7,611 nucleotides of DNA from CAZADA01 sp964483775. Its GTDB lineage: Bacteria; Pseudomonadota; Alphaproteobacteria; Caulobacterales; Maricaulaceae. The notes beneath the pieces were generated by a model. The model searched no databases. It had not been told where the DNA came from and was given only the letters and a program-made list of their open reading frames with translations. The stretch lies in assembly GCA_964483775.1 (NCBI GenBank), contig CAZADA010000123.1, positions 1 to 7,611 on the forward strand, read 5' to 3'. This document shows positions 1 to 5,241 of the stretch, one piece after another; positions within the stretch are counted from its first letter, which is position 1, and each line of letters begins with the position of its first letter. The translations under genes were made by a program, and so were the position numbers.

Positions 1-52
1 TGCGACCCCCGCCTCCAGAAGACGGTGCGCTAGCATGCTGAGCTATACTCCG
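1..52 (-). tRNA. Partial tRNA-like gene, CUG anticodon by register, tRNA-Pro-like body
   Basis: Read on the minus strand from 52 down to the window edge, this folds as the 5' two thirds of a tRNA. Acceptor strand CGGAGTA is followed by TA, D-arm GCTC-AGCATGCTA-GCGC, and anticodon arm CCGTC-TTCTGGA-GGCGG (five pairs, one of them T-G). The variable loop is GGGTC and the T stem starts with GCA. With U33 in place the anticodon is CUG, which reads Gln codons. C1 and the GCGC-type D arm instead resemble bacterial tRNA-Pro. Two positions are irregular: a T12-C23 mismatch in the D stem, and C instead of the second G of the D-loop GG pair. The T arm, 3' acceptor strand and discriminator base lie outside the window. 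A promoter lies just upstream, so the gene may be expressed. It could be a functional odd tRNA or a decaying copy. Confidence 0.55.
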
Positions 53-62
53 ACGGGTCGGG

Positions 63-90
63 CTATAACGCCCTGGGGGCGCGGGTGCAA
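63..90 (-). promoter_or_regulatory. Promoter of the minus-strand tRNA-like gene
   Basis: On the minus strand, -35 TTGCAC (90-85) and -10 TTATAG (68-63) are separated by 16 bases, or by 17 if TATAGC is taken as the -10. A GC-rich discriminator (CCCGACC) follows, as is common for stable-RNA promoters under stringent control. Transcription would start near 56, leaving a leader of only a few bases before the tRNA-like gene at 52. The -35 hexamer is identical to that of the tRNA-Gln promoter on the other strand. Confidence 0.5.
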
Positions 91-123
91 TTACGCTGAG
101 CCTGCGAATTGGTTTTCAACGGA

Positions 124-152
124 TTGCACATGGGCCAAGTTGGGGCTACATA
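124..152 (+). promoter_or_regulatory. Promoter of tRNA-Gln
   Basis: A -35 hexamer TTGCAC (124-129) and a -10 hexamer TACATA (147-152) are spaced by 17 bases. The GC-rich discriminator CCCCGTCC follows. The expected start site is near 159, giving a 5' leader of about 24 bases to be removed by RNase P. The call rests on spacing, discriminator composition and position only. Confidence 0.55.
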
Positions 153-182
153 CCCCGTCCGCGCGTACCTTTGAGTATGTGT

Positions 183-257
183 TGGGGAGTAGCACAGTGG
201 TAGTGCAGCGGTTTTTGGTACCGAAGGTCAGAGGTTCGAATCCTCTCTCCCCAGCCA
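183..257 (+). tRNA. tRNA-Gln (anticodon UUG)
   Basis: This is a complete cloverleaf of 75 bases including an encoded CCA. The acceptor stem TGGGGAG (183-189) pairs with CTCCCCA (247-253), the discriminator is G254, and CCA is at 255-257. The D arm is GCAC-AGTGGTA-GTGC. The anticodon stem GCGGT/ACCGA has one open G-A pair at the top, and the loop TTTTGGT carries anticodon TTG at 215-217. The T arm is AGAGG-TTCGAAT-CCTCT. U1 and the discriminator G are typical of bacterial tRNA-Gln. In most alphaproteobacteria Gln-tRNA is made by mischarging with Glu followed by GatCAB amidation; that is family knowledge, not visible here. Confidence 0.95.
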
Positions 258-545
258 CGCGCACCATGTGCAGTGTTGACGCGCCCATCGATGTTCTGCG
301 TGGATTTTCGTCCCTTTGAGCCGTGTCGATGCCGGCTCACGATGACCTGAAAAATATTCTCAAAGTCATGGATCTGGGCGGTTGCCTGTCACTTTCTATC
401 GATGTTAGCGTTTTCATGGGATGGGCCGTGTTATCTGGGCGTCGATGAACGATGCCTGCGGGCGGAATAAGGATTTTGTCAGTCGCCGGTGGTTCGTGGT
501 CCAGCTTGGGTCCACACGGCGCAAGAGGTGTGAGGCAGGGCGCGA
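258..545. other. Non-coding region between tRNA-Gln and the TonB cluster
   Basis: These 288 bases carry no convincing gene. The promoter of the downstream run should lie here, but no strong sigma70 pair is visible. The best weak candidate is TTGCCT (382-387), 17 bases, TTAGCG (405-410). TCGATG occurs four times (288, 326, 399, 442), twice as the longer ATCGATGTT. A 7-bp hairpin lies at 317-339. A purine-rich stretch (AAGAGGTGTGAGGCAGGG, roughly 523-540) precedes the ATG at 546 and probably contains its ribosome binding site. Confidence 0.5.
317..339 (+). other. Small hairpin downstream of tRNA-Gln
   Basis: TGAGCCG (317-323) is complementary to CGGCTCA (333-339) around a 9-base loop. No T tract follows on either strand, so it is not a canonical intrinsic terminator. 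It might help end or process the tRNA transcript, or it may be chance. Confidence 0.3.
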
Positions 546-1391
546 ATGAGCAAGTATTTTCAAGCGTTGACGCGTGGTGTGGCCGCCGCGGTCTTGGCGG
601 GAGCGGTCGCCTCAGCGGCGTCGGCTCAGAGCGAGTTGAACCAGGCTGAGCGCATTCAATCTCAGGCCAATTCGGCCGCGCGTCAGACGCAAGAGACAAT
701 CAACCAACTGGACAACACAACGAACGATTTGTTCGCTGAGTACCTTGGTGTCGCCCAACGTGTCGAAACGCTTGAGCTCTTCGTGCGCCAGCAAGAGATT
801 TATCTTGAGAGCCAGTCGACCGAGATCAATGGCTTGCGTAATCAGATTAGCCAGGTTGACGAAATCCGCACCGAATTGCTTCCCATGCAGCGCGACATGC
901 TCGAGTGCCTTCGTCTCGTGATCGACTCCGACATTCCTTTTTATCTTGATACGCGGCGTGAGCGGCTGCGTCGTCTCGAAGAGTTGCTTGGCCAGCACGA
1001 CGTGACGCCTGATGAGCAATATCGCAAACTGATGGAAGCCTACGAGATCGAGCTCGACTACGGCCGCTTTGTGGAGTCGTGGGAAGCTCAGCTGTATGGC
1101 GAACCGGATGGTCCGTTGGTTGACTATGTTCGTTATGGGCGTCTTGCTTGGGTCTATGTGACCAAAGATGGCACCGAGGCAAAGTATTGGGACCAAGCTA
1201 CGAGCAGCTGGTTGGATCTTGATGGTTCAATGATCCGGGACGTCCAGTTGGCTCGCCGGATCGCCAATGAACAAGCTTCGCCGGATATTTATCGCGCACC
1301 GGTTCCTGCGGTAATTGAAGGTGATAAGCGCGACGAAAACGACAGGATCAGCCAACTTCCAGGCTGTTCGGCTGCGATCACATCTGGCTAG
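546..1391 (+). CDS. Secreted coiled-coil DUF3450 protein, TonB2-system component
   Basis: This 281-residue protein starts with a Sec signal peptide: positive MSKYFQALTR, a hydrophobic Ala/Val/Leu core, and likely cleavage after A-S-A at residue 27. The mature part is predicted periplasmic. Residues 30-125 are rich in Gln, Glu and Leu in heptad-like spacing and look like a long coiled coil. Then come stretches typical of DUF3450: D-I-P-F near 129, an Arg/Leu-rich helix at 137-149, YRKLMEAYEIELDYGRF near 159-175, and R-Y-G-R-L-A-W-V-Y followed by K-Y-W-D near 196-216. Two cysteines remain in the mature chain (C121, C274). The next gene begins about 20 bases downstream. Members of this family sit first in TonB2/TtpC operons of Vibrio and Shewanella. 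The exact role is not established; binding or bracing TtpC in the periplasm is my inference. The N-terminal signal peptide supports this start. Confidence 0.85.
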   Translation: MSKYFQALTRGVAAAVLAGAVASAASAQSELNQAERIQSQANSAARQTQETINQLDNTTNDLFAEYLGVAQRVETLELFVRQQEIYLESQSTEINGLRNQISQVDEIRTELLPMQRDMLECLRLVIDSDIPFYLDTRRERLRRLEELLGQHDVTPDEQYRKLMEAYEIELDYGRFVESWEAQLYGEPDGPLVDYVRYGRLAWVYVTKDGTEAKYWDQATSSWLDLDGSMIRDVQLARRIANEQASPDIYRAPVPAVIEGDKRDENDRISQLPGCSAAITSG

Positions 1392-1411
1392 AGTTTGAGG
1401 TTGATGCGGTG

Positions 1412-2854
1412 ATGATCAAGATCTTCCGATATGTTTTGACCGGTCTTGCGGCAAGCGCCCTGGCTGGAATCTCGGCTGTGGCTCAAGATGAAGGGCCCCA
1501 GCCAGCGCAGCAACCAGCAGGTTCGTTGTCTGAGCTCATTCAGCGTCTTGAAGACGACCGCGCTGCGCAGCAGCGTGAGAACCGGGTCCGCACGGAGTTC
1601 GCTCAACGCGCCGAGTCCGAGCAGCGTCGTGAACTTCAAGCGGCGCAGGATCGCCTCGCCGAGCTTCAGGCTCTTGCCGAAGAGCTGACGAGGCAACGTG
1701 AGGCCAATGACGTGCTCACGCTTGAGCTGCAAGACGAGCTCACAAATAAGCAGGGCGTGTTCCGTGATTTGTTTGGCGTGGCGCGAACCGCTGCAGCTGA
1801 GGCTGAGGGCATCTTCACCGGTTCGCTGATTTCGGCGGAATTCCGCGGCCGCGCTGAGCAATTGGCGTCGGTGGTGGAAGCTGAAGGCTTGCCCCGTCGT
1901 GATGAACTCGACCGGATTTGGCAGTACTACATCTTTGAGATGGAGCGCCAAGGACAGGTCGCCAGGTTCACGGCTGACGTGCGCAACATTGGCGGCAATG
2001 GTGAGACCGAGGCCACCGAAGTGGTGCGCGTTGGGCCTTTTGTTGCGTTCACGGCTGATCAGGGCAATCCACGGTTCTTGTCTTACAAGAGTGATGGCGC
2101 GGCGCTGAACCCGCAATACGAATTGACGGTGTTGAGCGACAATCCTCCAGGGCTGGTTGTTGGCGGTGCTCGTCAGGTTCTTCGCGCCGGCGAAGGCGAG
2201 ATGGCCCGTGGTGTGATCGACCCGACGCGCGGTACGCTGTTGGACTTGATCGTTGAGCGTCCGGACTTGTGGGAGCGGATCCGTCAGGGTCGCGAAGTGG
2301 GTTTCGTGATTATTGGTTTGGCCATTGGCGGCGTTCTGTTTGGGGGCGTCCGTCTTGTCCAATTGTTGTTGGTCGGTACGGCTGTGCGCGGGCAGGCGCG
2401 TAAATCATCGCCGAGCAAGGGCAACCCGCTGGGTCGCGTTATGCTGGCGGCCGACGGCGCGCGGCGCGATCATCCTGGTTTGAATGCCGAGAGCTTTGAG
2501 TTGGCTTTGGACAGCGCGATCTTGCGCGAGACGTCGGGTCTGGATTTCGGTTTGAACTTCATCAAGCTCTTGGCGGCCGTCGCACCGTTGCTCGGTCTTT
2601 TGGGTACGGTGACAGGGATGATCATCACCTTCCAACAGATCACGCTGTTTGGCGCCGGTGACCCGCAGATCATGGCTGGCGGTATCTCACAGGCGCTGGT
2701 GACCACTGTTTTGGGTCTGATTGCGGCCATTCCGCTCTTGTTCATTCACTCATTGTGCGTGTCCGCCTCACGTGGCGTGCAGCAATTGATTGAAGAGCAG
2801 GCGGCGAGTCTGATCGCTGAACACGCGTTGTCGGGCGGCCCAGGGCGCGGCTAG
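1412..2854 (+). CDS. ttpC: TtpC-type protein: periplasmic coiled coil plus MotA/TolQ/ExbB domain
   Basis: This protein has 480 residues from ATG 1412. A GTG at 1409, directly before and in frame, is an equal candidate and sits at better spacing (8 bases) from GAGG at 1397-1400. A signal peptide (MIKIFRYVLTG, hydrophobic core, likely cut after A-V-A) is followed by a Glu/Arg/Gln-rich coiled coil at about residues 37-115. A periplasmic globular region runs to about 290. Transmembrane helix 1 is at about 297-322. A cytoplasmic loop follows, then helix 2 with APLLGLLGTVTGM (391-403) and helix 3 with TTVLGLIAAIPLL (431-443). These two helices are the proton-channel hallmark of MotA/TolQ/ExbB. Normal ExbB proteins are about 180-240 residues; the long exported N-terminus marks the TtpC branch, which TonB2 function requires in Vibrio. 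It probably links the ExbB/ExbD motor to periplasmic partners such as the DUF3450 protein; that link is inference. Confidence 0.88.
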   Translation: MIKIFRYVLTGLAASALAGISAVAQDEGPQPAQQPAGSLSELIQRLEDDRAAQQRENRVRTEFAQRAESEQRRELQAAQDRLAELQALAEELTRQREANDVLTLELQDELTNKQGVFRDLFGVARTAAAEAEGIFTGSLISAEFRGRAEQLASVVEAEGLPRRDELDRIWQYYIFEMERQGQVARFTADVRNIGGNGETEATEVVRVGPFVAFTADQGNPRFLSYKSDGAALNPQYELTVLSDNPPGLVVGGARQVLRAGEGEMARGVIDPTRGTLLDLIVERPDLWERIRQGREVGFVIIGLAIGGVLFGGVRLVQLLLVGTAVRGQARKSSPSKGNPLGRVMLAADGARRDHPGLNAESFELALDSAILRETSGLDFGLNFIKLLAAVAPLLGLLGTVTGMIITFQQITLFGAGDPQIMAGGISQALVTTVLGLIAAIPLLFIHSLCVSASRGVQQLIEEQAASLIAEHALSGGPGRG

Positions 2855-2886
2855 TCCGTGGCTTTGGGCGATAGCGGCTGAGCGGC

Positions 2887-2892
2887 GGGAGG
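2887..2892 (+). promoter_or_regulatory. Strong ribosome binding site of exbB
   Basis: GGGAGG sits 6 bases before the ATG at 2899. It is the best Shine-Dalgarno match in the cluster. It fixes the exbB start and suggests high translation of the pentameric motor subunit. Confidence 0.7.
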
Positions 2893-2898
2893 CTGTGA

Positions 2899-3441
2899 AT
2901 GGCTGAGACATTTGAGAACCTGCAAGTGTTCTTGACCCGTGGCGGCGATGTGCTGTTCTGGATCATGGTGCTGGCGTTTGTGCTGTGGACCTTCATCCTT
3001 GAACGCGTGGCCTATTGGCAGCTGGCCCATCGCCGTGTGGTCAATCGCGCATTGACCGATTGGGACGCCTGGAAGTCGCGTCGGAGCGGATGGCACCGGG
3101 ATTCCTGGAGCCGGTGGGAAGGCCTTGCTTATCGCGATCGGCTGATCTCCGAGGTCAAGGAAGGGGTTCATCGCAACGTTGATCTCGTGAAGACTCTGGT
3201 CGCCACGGCCCCATTGCTCGGCCTCCTCGGCACGGTGACGGGTATGGTCGAGGTGTTCGATGTGATGGCGGTGACCGGATCATCAAACGCCCAATCGATG
3301 TCGTCGGGCGTGTCCAAGGCGACCATCCCGACCATGGCGGGCATGGTGGTGTCCCTGTCAGGCTTGTTGTTTAGCAACCAATTTGAACGGGCGGCGCGTA
3401 CCAGCGTGCAATCCCTCGATGACCGTTTGTCGGTCGAATAG
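2899..3441 (+). CDS. exbB: ExbB proton-channel subunit (TonB2 type)
   Basis: This short 180-residue ExbB has three predicted membrane helices: about 14-36 (ending ...FILERVAYW), 97-120 and 139-160. Helix 2 contains ATAPLLGLLGTVTGM (102-116), and helix 3 starts SGVSKATIPTMAGMVV. Thr112 and Thr145 lie where the channel threonines of TolQ/ExbB are expected. The protein lacks the periplasmic N-terminal extension of E. coli ExbB and fits the ExbB2 form found next to TtpC. ExbB normally forms a pentamer in the inner membrane around an ExbD dimer and uses the proton gradient to drive TonB. It follows ttpC by 44 bases and precedes exbD by 14. Thirteen residues of helix 2 are identical to those in the preceding TtpC-type protein. 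Helix 3 lacks the A-A-I-P motif that TtpC keeps. Confidence 0.93.
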   Translation: MAETFENLQVFLTRGGDVLFWIMVLAFVLWTFILERVAYWQLAHRRVVNRALTDWDAWKSRRSGWHRDSWSRWEGLAYRDRLISEVKEGVHRNVDLVKTLVATAPLLGLLGTVTGMVEVFDVMAVTGSSNAQSMSSGVSKATIPTMAGMVVSLSGLLFSNQFERAARTSVQSLDDRLSVE

Positions 3442-3455
3442 GCGAGCGAAGAGCG

Positions 3456-3875
3456 ATGCGTAAACGCAGACGTGGCGGAGGGGATGAAGCGGAAGTCAAC
3501 ATGACGCCCATGTTGGACATCGTGTTCATCCTTTTGATTTTCTTTATTGTGACGGCGACGTTTTTGGATGAGGACGGCATTGTGCTGTTTTCGCCGCCGC
3601 CGCCCGAGGACATTCCTCCGCCGGAGTCGTCCACTCAGACCATCCTCATTCAGGTCAACGAGCAGGATCAGATCTTCCTCAATCAGCGCTCGATTCAGCC
3701 TGGGGGTGTGACACGGGCGGTGAGTTCTCAGATGGCCGAGAATGGCGGGCTCAGCGCGGTCGCGATCGAGCCGCACCCCGACGCGTCGCATGGCATTGTG
3801 ACGGGAGTGTTCGACGACGCCCTTGCCGCCAATCCCGCAGGCGTGGTGCTGCAGAAGCCCGAGGATCGAAACTAG
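3456..3875 (+). CDS. exbD: ExbD-family motor subunit, copy 1 (proline-rich linker)
   Basis: This 139-residue protein has a basic cytoplasmic start (MRKRRRGGG), the ExbD/TolR signature NMTPMLDIVFILLIFFIVTA (15-34), and a periplasmic domain. Asp21 in the membrane helix matches the essential proton-carrying Asp25 of E. coli ExbD. Directly after the helix comes a Pro-rich, acidic linker with P-P-P-P near 47-50 and P-P-P near 54-56. The periplasmic part then shows the usual ILIQVNEQDQIFLNQRSI strand pattern and ends early with QKPEDRN. Length is normal for the family. It starts 14 bases after exbB, so translational coupling is likely. With ExbB and TonB it would form the inner-membrane energising complex. 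A second exbD follows, so the two may pair or be used separately. Confidence 0.93.
   Translation: MRKRRRGGGDEAEVNMTPMLDIVFILLIFFIVTATFLDEDGIVLFSPPPPEDIPPPESSTQTILIQVNEQDQIFLNQRSIQPGGVTRAVSSQMAENGGLSAVAIEPHPDASHGIVTGVFDDALAANPAGVVLQKPEDRN
3498..3556 (+). repeat. Direct repeat unit in exbD copy 1 (mate at 3963-4021)
   Basis: This 59-base stretch matches 3963-4021 at 51 of 59 positions without gaps, including a perfect 21-base run (3498-3518 and 3963-3983). It encodes the membrane helix and TPM-L-D motif of both ExbD proteins. The two 20-residue peptides differ only by I versus V. The repeat marks a gene duplication or strong constraint, not a mobile element. Confidence 0.85.
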
Positions 3876-3903
3876 GCGGTTCGTTTTCGGATCGCTTGAC
3901 AAT

Positions 3904-3907
3904 GGAG
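3904..3907 (+). promoter_or_regulatory. Ribosome binding site deciding the second exbD start
   Basis: GGAG lies 7 bases before ATG 3915 but only 1 base before the in-frame GTG 3909. The spacing favours ATG 3915 as the true start. Confidence 0.6.
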
Positions 3908-3914
3908 CGTGAGC

Positions 3915-4322
3915 ATGGCGCGACGAGCTGGCCCGGCCGATGATGGGGAAGACGTAGAGCTGAACATGACGCCCATGTTGGACGTGGTGTTTATTCTGCT
4001 GATCTTCTTCATTGTGACGGCTGTGTTTGTGAAAGAGCCCGGGGTTGAAACGGAAGACCCCGAAGTGTCGATTGCCGAGGAGGATCTGCGCCCGACGCTA
4101 TTGGTCGCCATCACACGTGATGATGAGATTTGGATTGATCGCCGTTTGGTGCGGCGCGCCGAGCTTCAAGATGCGATTCGTGAACTCAAGGAGCAAAACC
4201 CGAGAGCTGAGGCCTCAGTTCGCGGTGATAGCGGAGCCAAGATCTCACTTGTGTATGATGTGATGGAAGCTCTTTATGAAGCGAATGTTGAAGTTCAGAA
4301 GGTCTCGGTTGAGCCGGGCTAG
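3915..4322 (+). CDS. exbD: ExbD-family motor subunit, copy 2 (acidic linker)
   Basis: This protein has 135 residues from ATG 3915; GTG 3909 would add two. The order is an Arg-containing then acidic cytoplasmic start, the signature NMTPMLDVVFILLIFFIVTA with Asp23 as the expected proton-carrying residue, and a linker rich in Glu/Asp (VETEDPEVSIAEEDL). The periplasmic domain follows the normal ExbD pattern: LLVAITRDDEIWIDRRLV, then VYDVMEALYEANVEVQKVSV at the end. It is about as long as E. coli ExbD. The membrane helix is nearly identical to the preceding ExbD, but the periplasmic parts have diverged strongly. The two genes are separated by 39 bases and followed by the 147-base leader of tonB. 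This copy has the more canonical C-terminus. One copy may serve TonB while the other serves TtpC, or the two may form a mixed dimer; the sequence does not decide this. Confidence 0.93.
   Translation: MARRAGPADDGEDVELNMTPMLDVVFILLIFFIVTAVFVKEPGVETEDPEVSIAEEDLRPTLLVAITRDDEIWIDRRLVRRAELQDAIRELKEQNPRAEASVRGDSGAKISLVYDVMEALYEANVEVQKVSVEPG
3963..4021 (+). repeat. Direct repeat unit in exbD copy 2 (mate at 3498-3556)
   Basis: This is the second member of the 59-base repeat, offset by 465 bases. Nearly all differences fall at third codon positions, so purifying selection on the membrane helix explains much of the match. Confidence 0.85.
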
Positions 4323-4384
4323 TTGCGGTTTGCTTTTTGGATTGGGCCGAAGCGTGATGAGCGATCGTAAGCGTCAAAGCGGTG

Positions 4385-4393
4385 TGTTACACT
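4385..4393 (+). promoter_or_regulatory. Possible extended -10 promoter before tonB
   Basis: TGTTACACT (4385-4393) resembles an extended -10 element (TGnTATAAT). No good -35 stands 17 bases upstream (TCGTAA at 4365-4370). If real, it would start a separate tonB-TPR transcript near 4400. The evidence is motif likeness plus the unusually long gap. Confidence 0.25.
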
Positions 4394-4413
4394 GTTGGCA
4401 TACGGTGAAGACC

Positions 4414-4451
4414 GCAGGTTCGATGGCGGCGCTCTAAGCGCGCTCACCTGC
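4414..4451 (+). promoter_or_regulatory. Foldable leader segment upstream of tonB
   Basis: GCAGGT (4414-4419) pairs with ACCTGC (4446-4451) to close a region that contains an inner hairpin GCGCT-CTA-AGCGC (4429-4441). The structure ends 6 bases before the GGAG ribosome binding site (4458-4461). It has no T tract, so it is not an intrinsic terminator. It could affect mRNA stability, processing or tonB translation. It matches no riboswitch class I know. Confidence 0.35.
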
Positions 4452-4457
4452 CATACT

Positions 4458-4461
4458 GGAG
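4458..4461 (+). promoter_or_regulatory. Ribosome binding site deciding the tonB start
   Basis: GGAG lies 8 bases before ATG 4470. This supports 4470 over the in-frame TTG at 4395, which has no Shine-Dalgarno sequence and would put unrelated residues in front of the protein. Confidence 0.65.
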
Positions 4462-4469
4462 ACGGCAAC

Positions 4470-5222
4470 ATGTCTGATCATAACAAGGAGAGTGCAACAG
4501 CAGCAGGCGGCGCTGGCGGGATCGCGGGCGGGGCTAGCGCTGCAGGAGCTGGCGGCGCGGCTGCGGCGGCGGGCGCTGGCGGCGGTGCGGCGTTTCTCGG
4601 CGGGGCGGTCGGATCGAGCGTGGGTCTGGTCGCCGCAACGCCGTTTGCCGCGGCGGTTACATTTGGGCTGTTCACGGTGATGCAGATCTTGATCACCGGC
4701 GACGAGTTTGAGCTGGGTGAGCGCAGTCAGGCGGTCGATTTGCAAATTTCCTCAAACAAGGAGGACACGCAGACGCGCCGCCGCGACCAACGGCCGGATG
4801 AGCCTGAGGATGTCCAGGCTCCGCCACCGCCGCCACAAATCGAAACCACGAAAGCTGACCAGCCCGAGGAAGGACTGGCTGAATCCTTGGGTCGCTTGCC
4901 GGGTATCAACGCTGACGAAATCACCAGCGACGCCATCAGTTTCGTTGTGGTGGACCGCGATGAACAACCGATTTTCCGGCCAGTCAACTATCCGCGCATT
5001 GCTCAGCAGCGCAATAAGGAAGGCACCTGCCGGGTGACCGTGGACGTTGCGCCGGACGGGAGTGTGACCAACCCGCGCGCGGATTGCACAGACAGTGTGT
5101 TTGTCCGCTCGGTTCAACGCGATGCGTTGCGATGGAAGTATCAGCCTCGCGTCGAAGAAGGCGAACAGGTCATGCGGCGCAATCTGGTTGTGGAAGTTGA
5201 ATTCAGCTTTGGTGATGAGTAG
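4470..5222 (+). CDS. tonB: TonB energy transducer (TonB2 type, Gly/Ala-rich N-terminal tail)
   Basis: This 250-residue protein begins with a low-complexity Gly/Ala tail (residues 9-49), followed by one membrane helix at about 51-76 (ATPFAAAVTFGLFTVMQILI). A charged periplasmic stretch is followed by a five-proline run (118-122) and a TonB C-terminal domain at about 158-248. That domain shows Y174-P175, then CRVTVDVAPDGSVTNP, RDALRWKYQP and a closing VVEVEFSF strand. This domain normally binds the TonB box of outer-membrane receptors. The helix lacks the His of E. coli TonB (His20) but fits the V-T-x-x-L-F...M-x-x-L-I pattern of short TonB2 proteins. The periplasmic spacer is short, so reach across the periplasm may need the TPR or DUF3450 partners; this is inference. 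Cys187 and Cys206 in the C-terminal domain could form a disulfide. The gene follows exbD copy 2 after 147 bases. Confidence 0.92.
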   Translation: MSDHNKESATAAGGAGGIAGGASAAGAGGAAAAAGAGGGAAFLGGAVGSSVGLVAATPFAAAVTFGLFTVMQILITGDEFELGERSQAVDLQISSNKEDTQTRRRDQRPDEPEDVQAPPPPPQIETTKADQPEEGLAESLGRLPGINADEITSDAISFVVVDRDEQPIFRPVNYPRIAQQRNKEGTCRVTVDVAPDGSVTNPRADCTDSVFVRSVQRDALRWKYQPRVEEGEQVMRRNLVVEVEFSFGDE

Positions 5223-5230
5223 CGGTGGGC

Positions 5231-5235
5231 GAGGG
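5231..5235 (+). promoter_or_regulatory. Ribosome binding site deciding the TPR protein start
   Basis: GAGGG lies 6 bases before ATG 5242. The earlier in-frame ATG at 5215 overlaps the tonB stop region but has no Shine-Dalgarno sequence. A start at 5242 also gives a signal peptide with a more normal N-terminal region. Confidence 0.6.
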
Positions 5236-5241
5236 CCTGGG

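Noticed and set aside
141..155. GGGG-CTACATA-CCCC inverted repeat before tRNA-Gln
   Set aside because: It is only a 4-base stem and coincides with the -10 and the GC-rich discriminator, which explain it better.
91..340. Minus-strand open frames across tRNA-Gln, with peptides such as GERGFEPLTFGTKN and GERIRTSDLRYQKP
   Set aside because: These are antisense readings of the tRNA 3' half, a well-known source of false protein annotations.
337..699. Minus-strand open frame of 120 codons overlapping the start of the DUF3450 gene
   Set aside because: Low-complexity Pro/Arg composition, no family resemblance, and it overlaps a well-supported signal peptide on the plus strand.
1388..2362. Minus-strand open frame of 324 codons opposite ttpC
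   Set aside because: It mirrors the codon pattern of the plus-strand gene, shows no recognisable domain, and the plus-strand protein has clear membrane and coiled-coil structure.
3168..3902. Minus-strand open frame of 244 codons opposite exbB/exbD
   Set aside because: It spans two plus-strand genes with diagnostic motifs, and its own translation shows no domain.
3896..3924. Perfect -35 hexamer TTGACA at 3896-3901, just before the second exbD
   Set aside because: No -10-like hexamer lies 16-18 bases downstream; the region there is GC-rich coding sequence (around CGCGAC). Probably chance.
4395..4469. N-terminal extension of TonB from the TTG at 4395
   Set aside because: It has no ribosome binding site, and the extension is unrelated to TonB. 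ATG 4470 has GGAG at good spacing.
5095..5241. Longer form of the TPR protein starting inside tonB at 5095 or at 5215
   Set aside because: 5095 lies deep inside tonB. 5215 has no Shine-Dalgarno sequence. 5242 has GAGGG at 6 bases and gives a cleaner signal peptide. Translational coupling from 5215 cannot be fully excluded.
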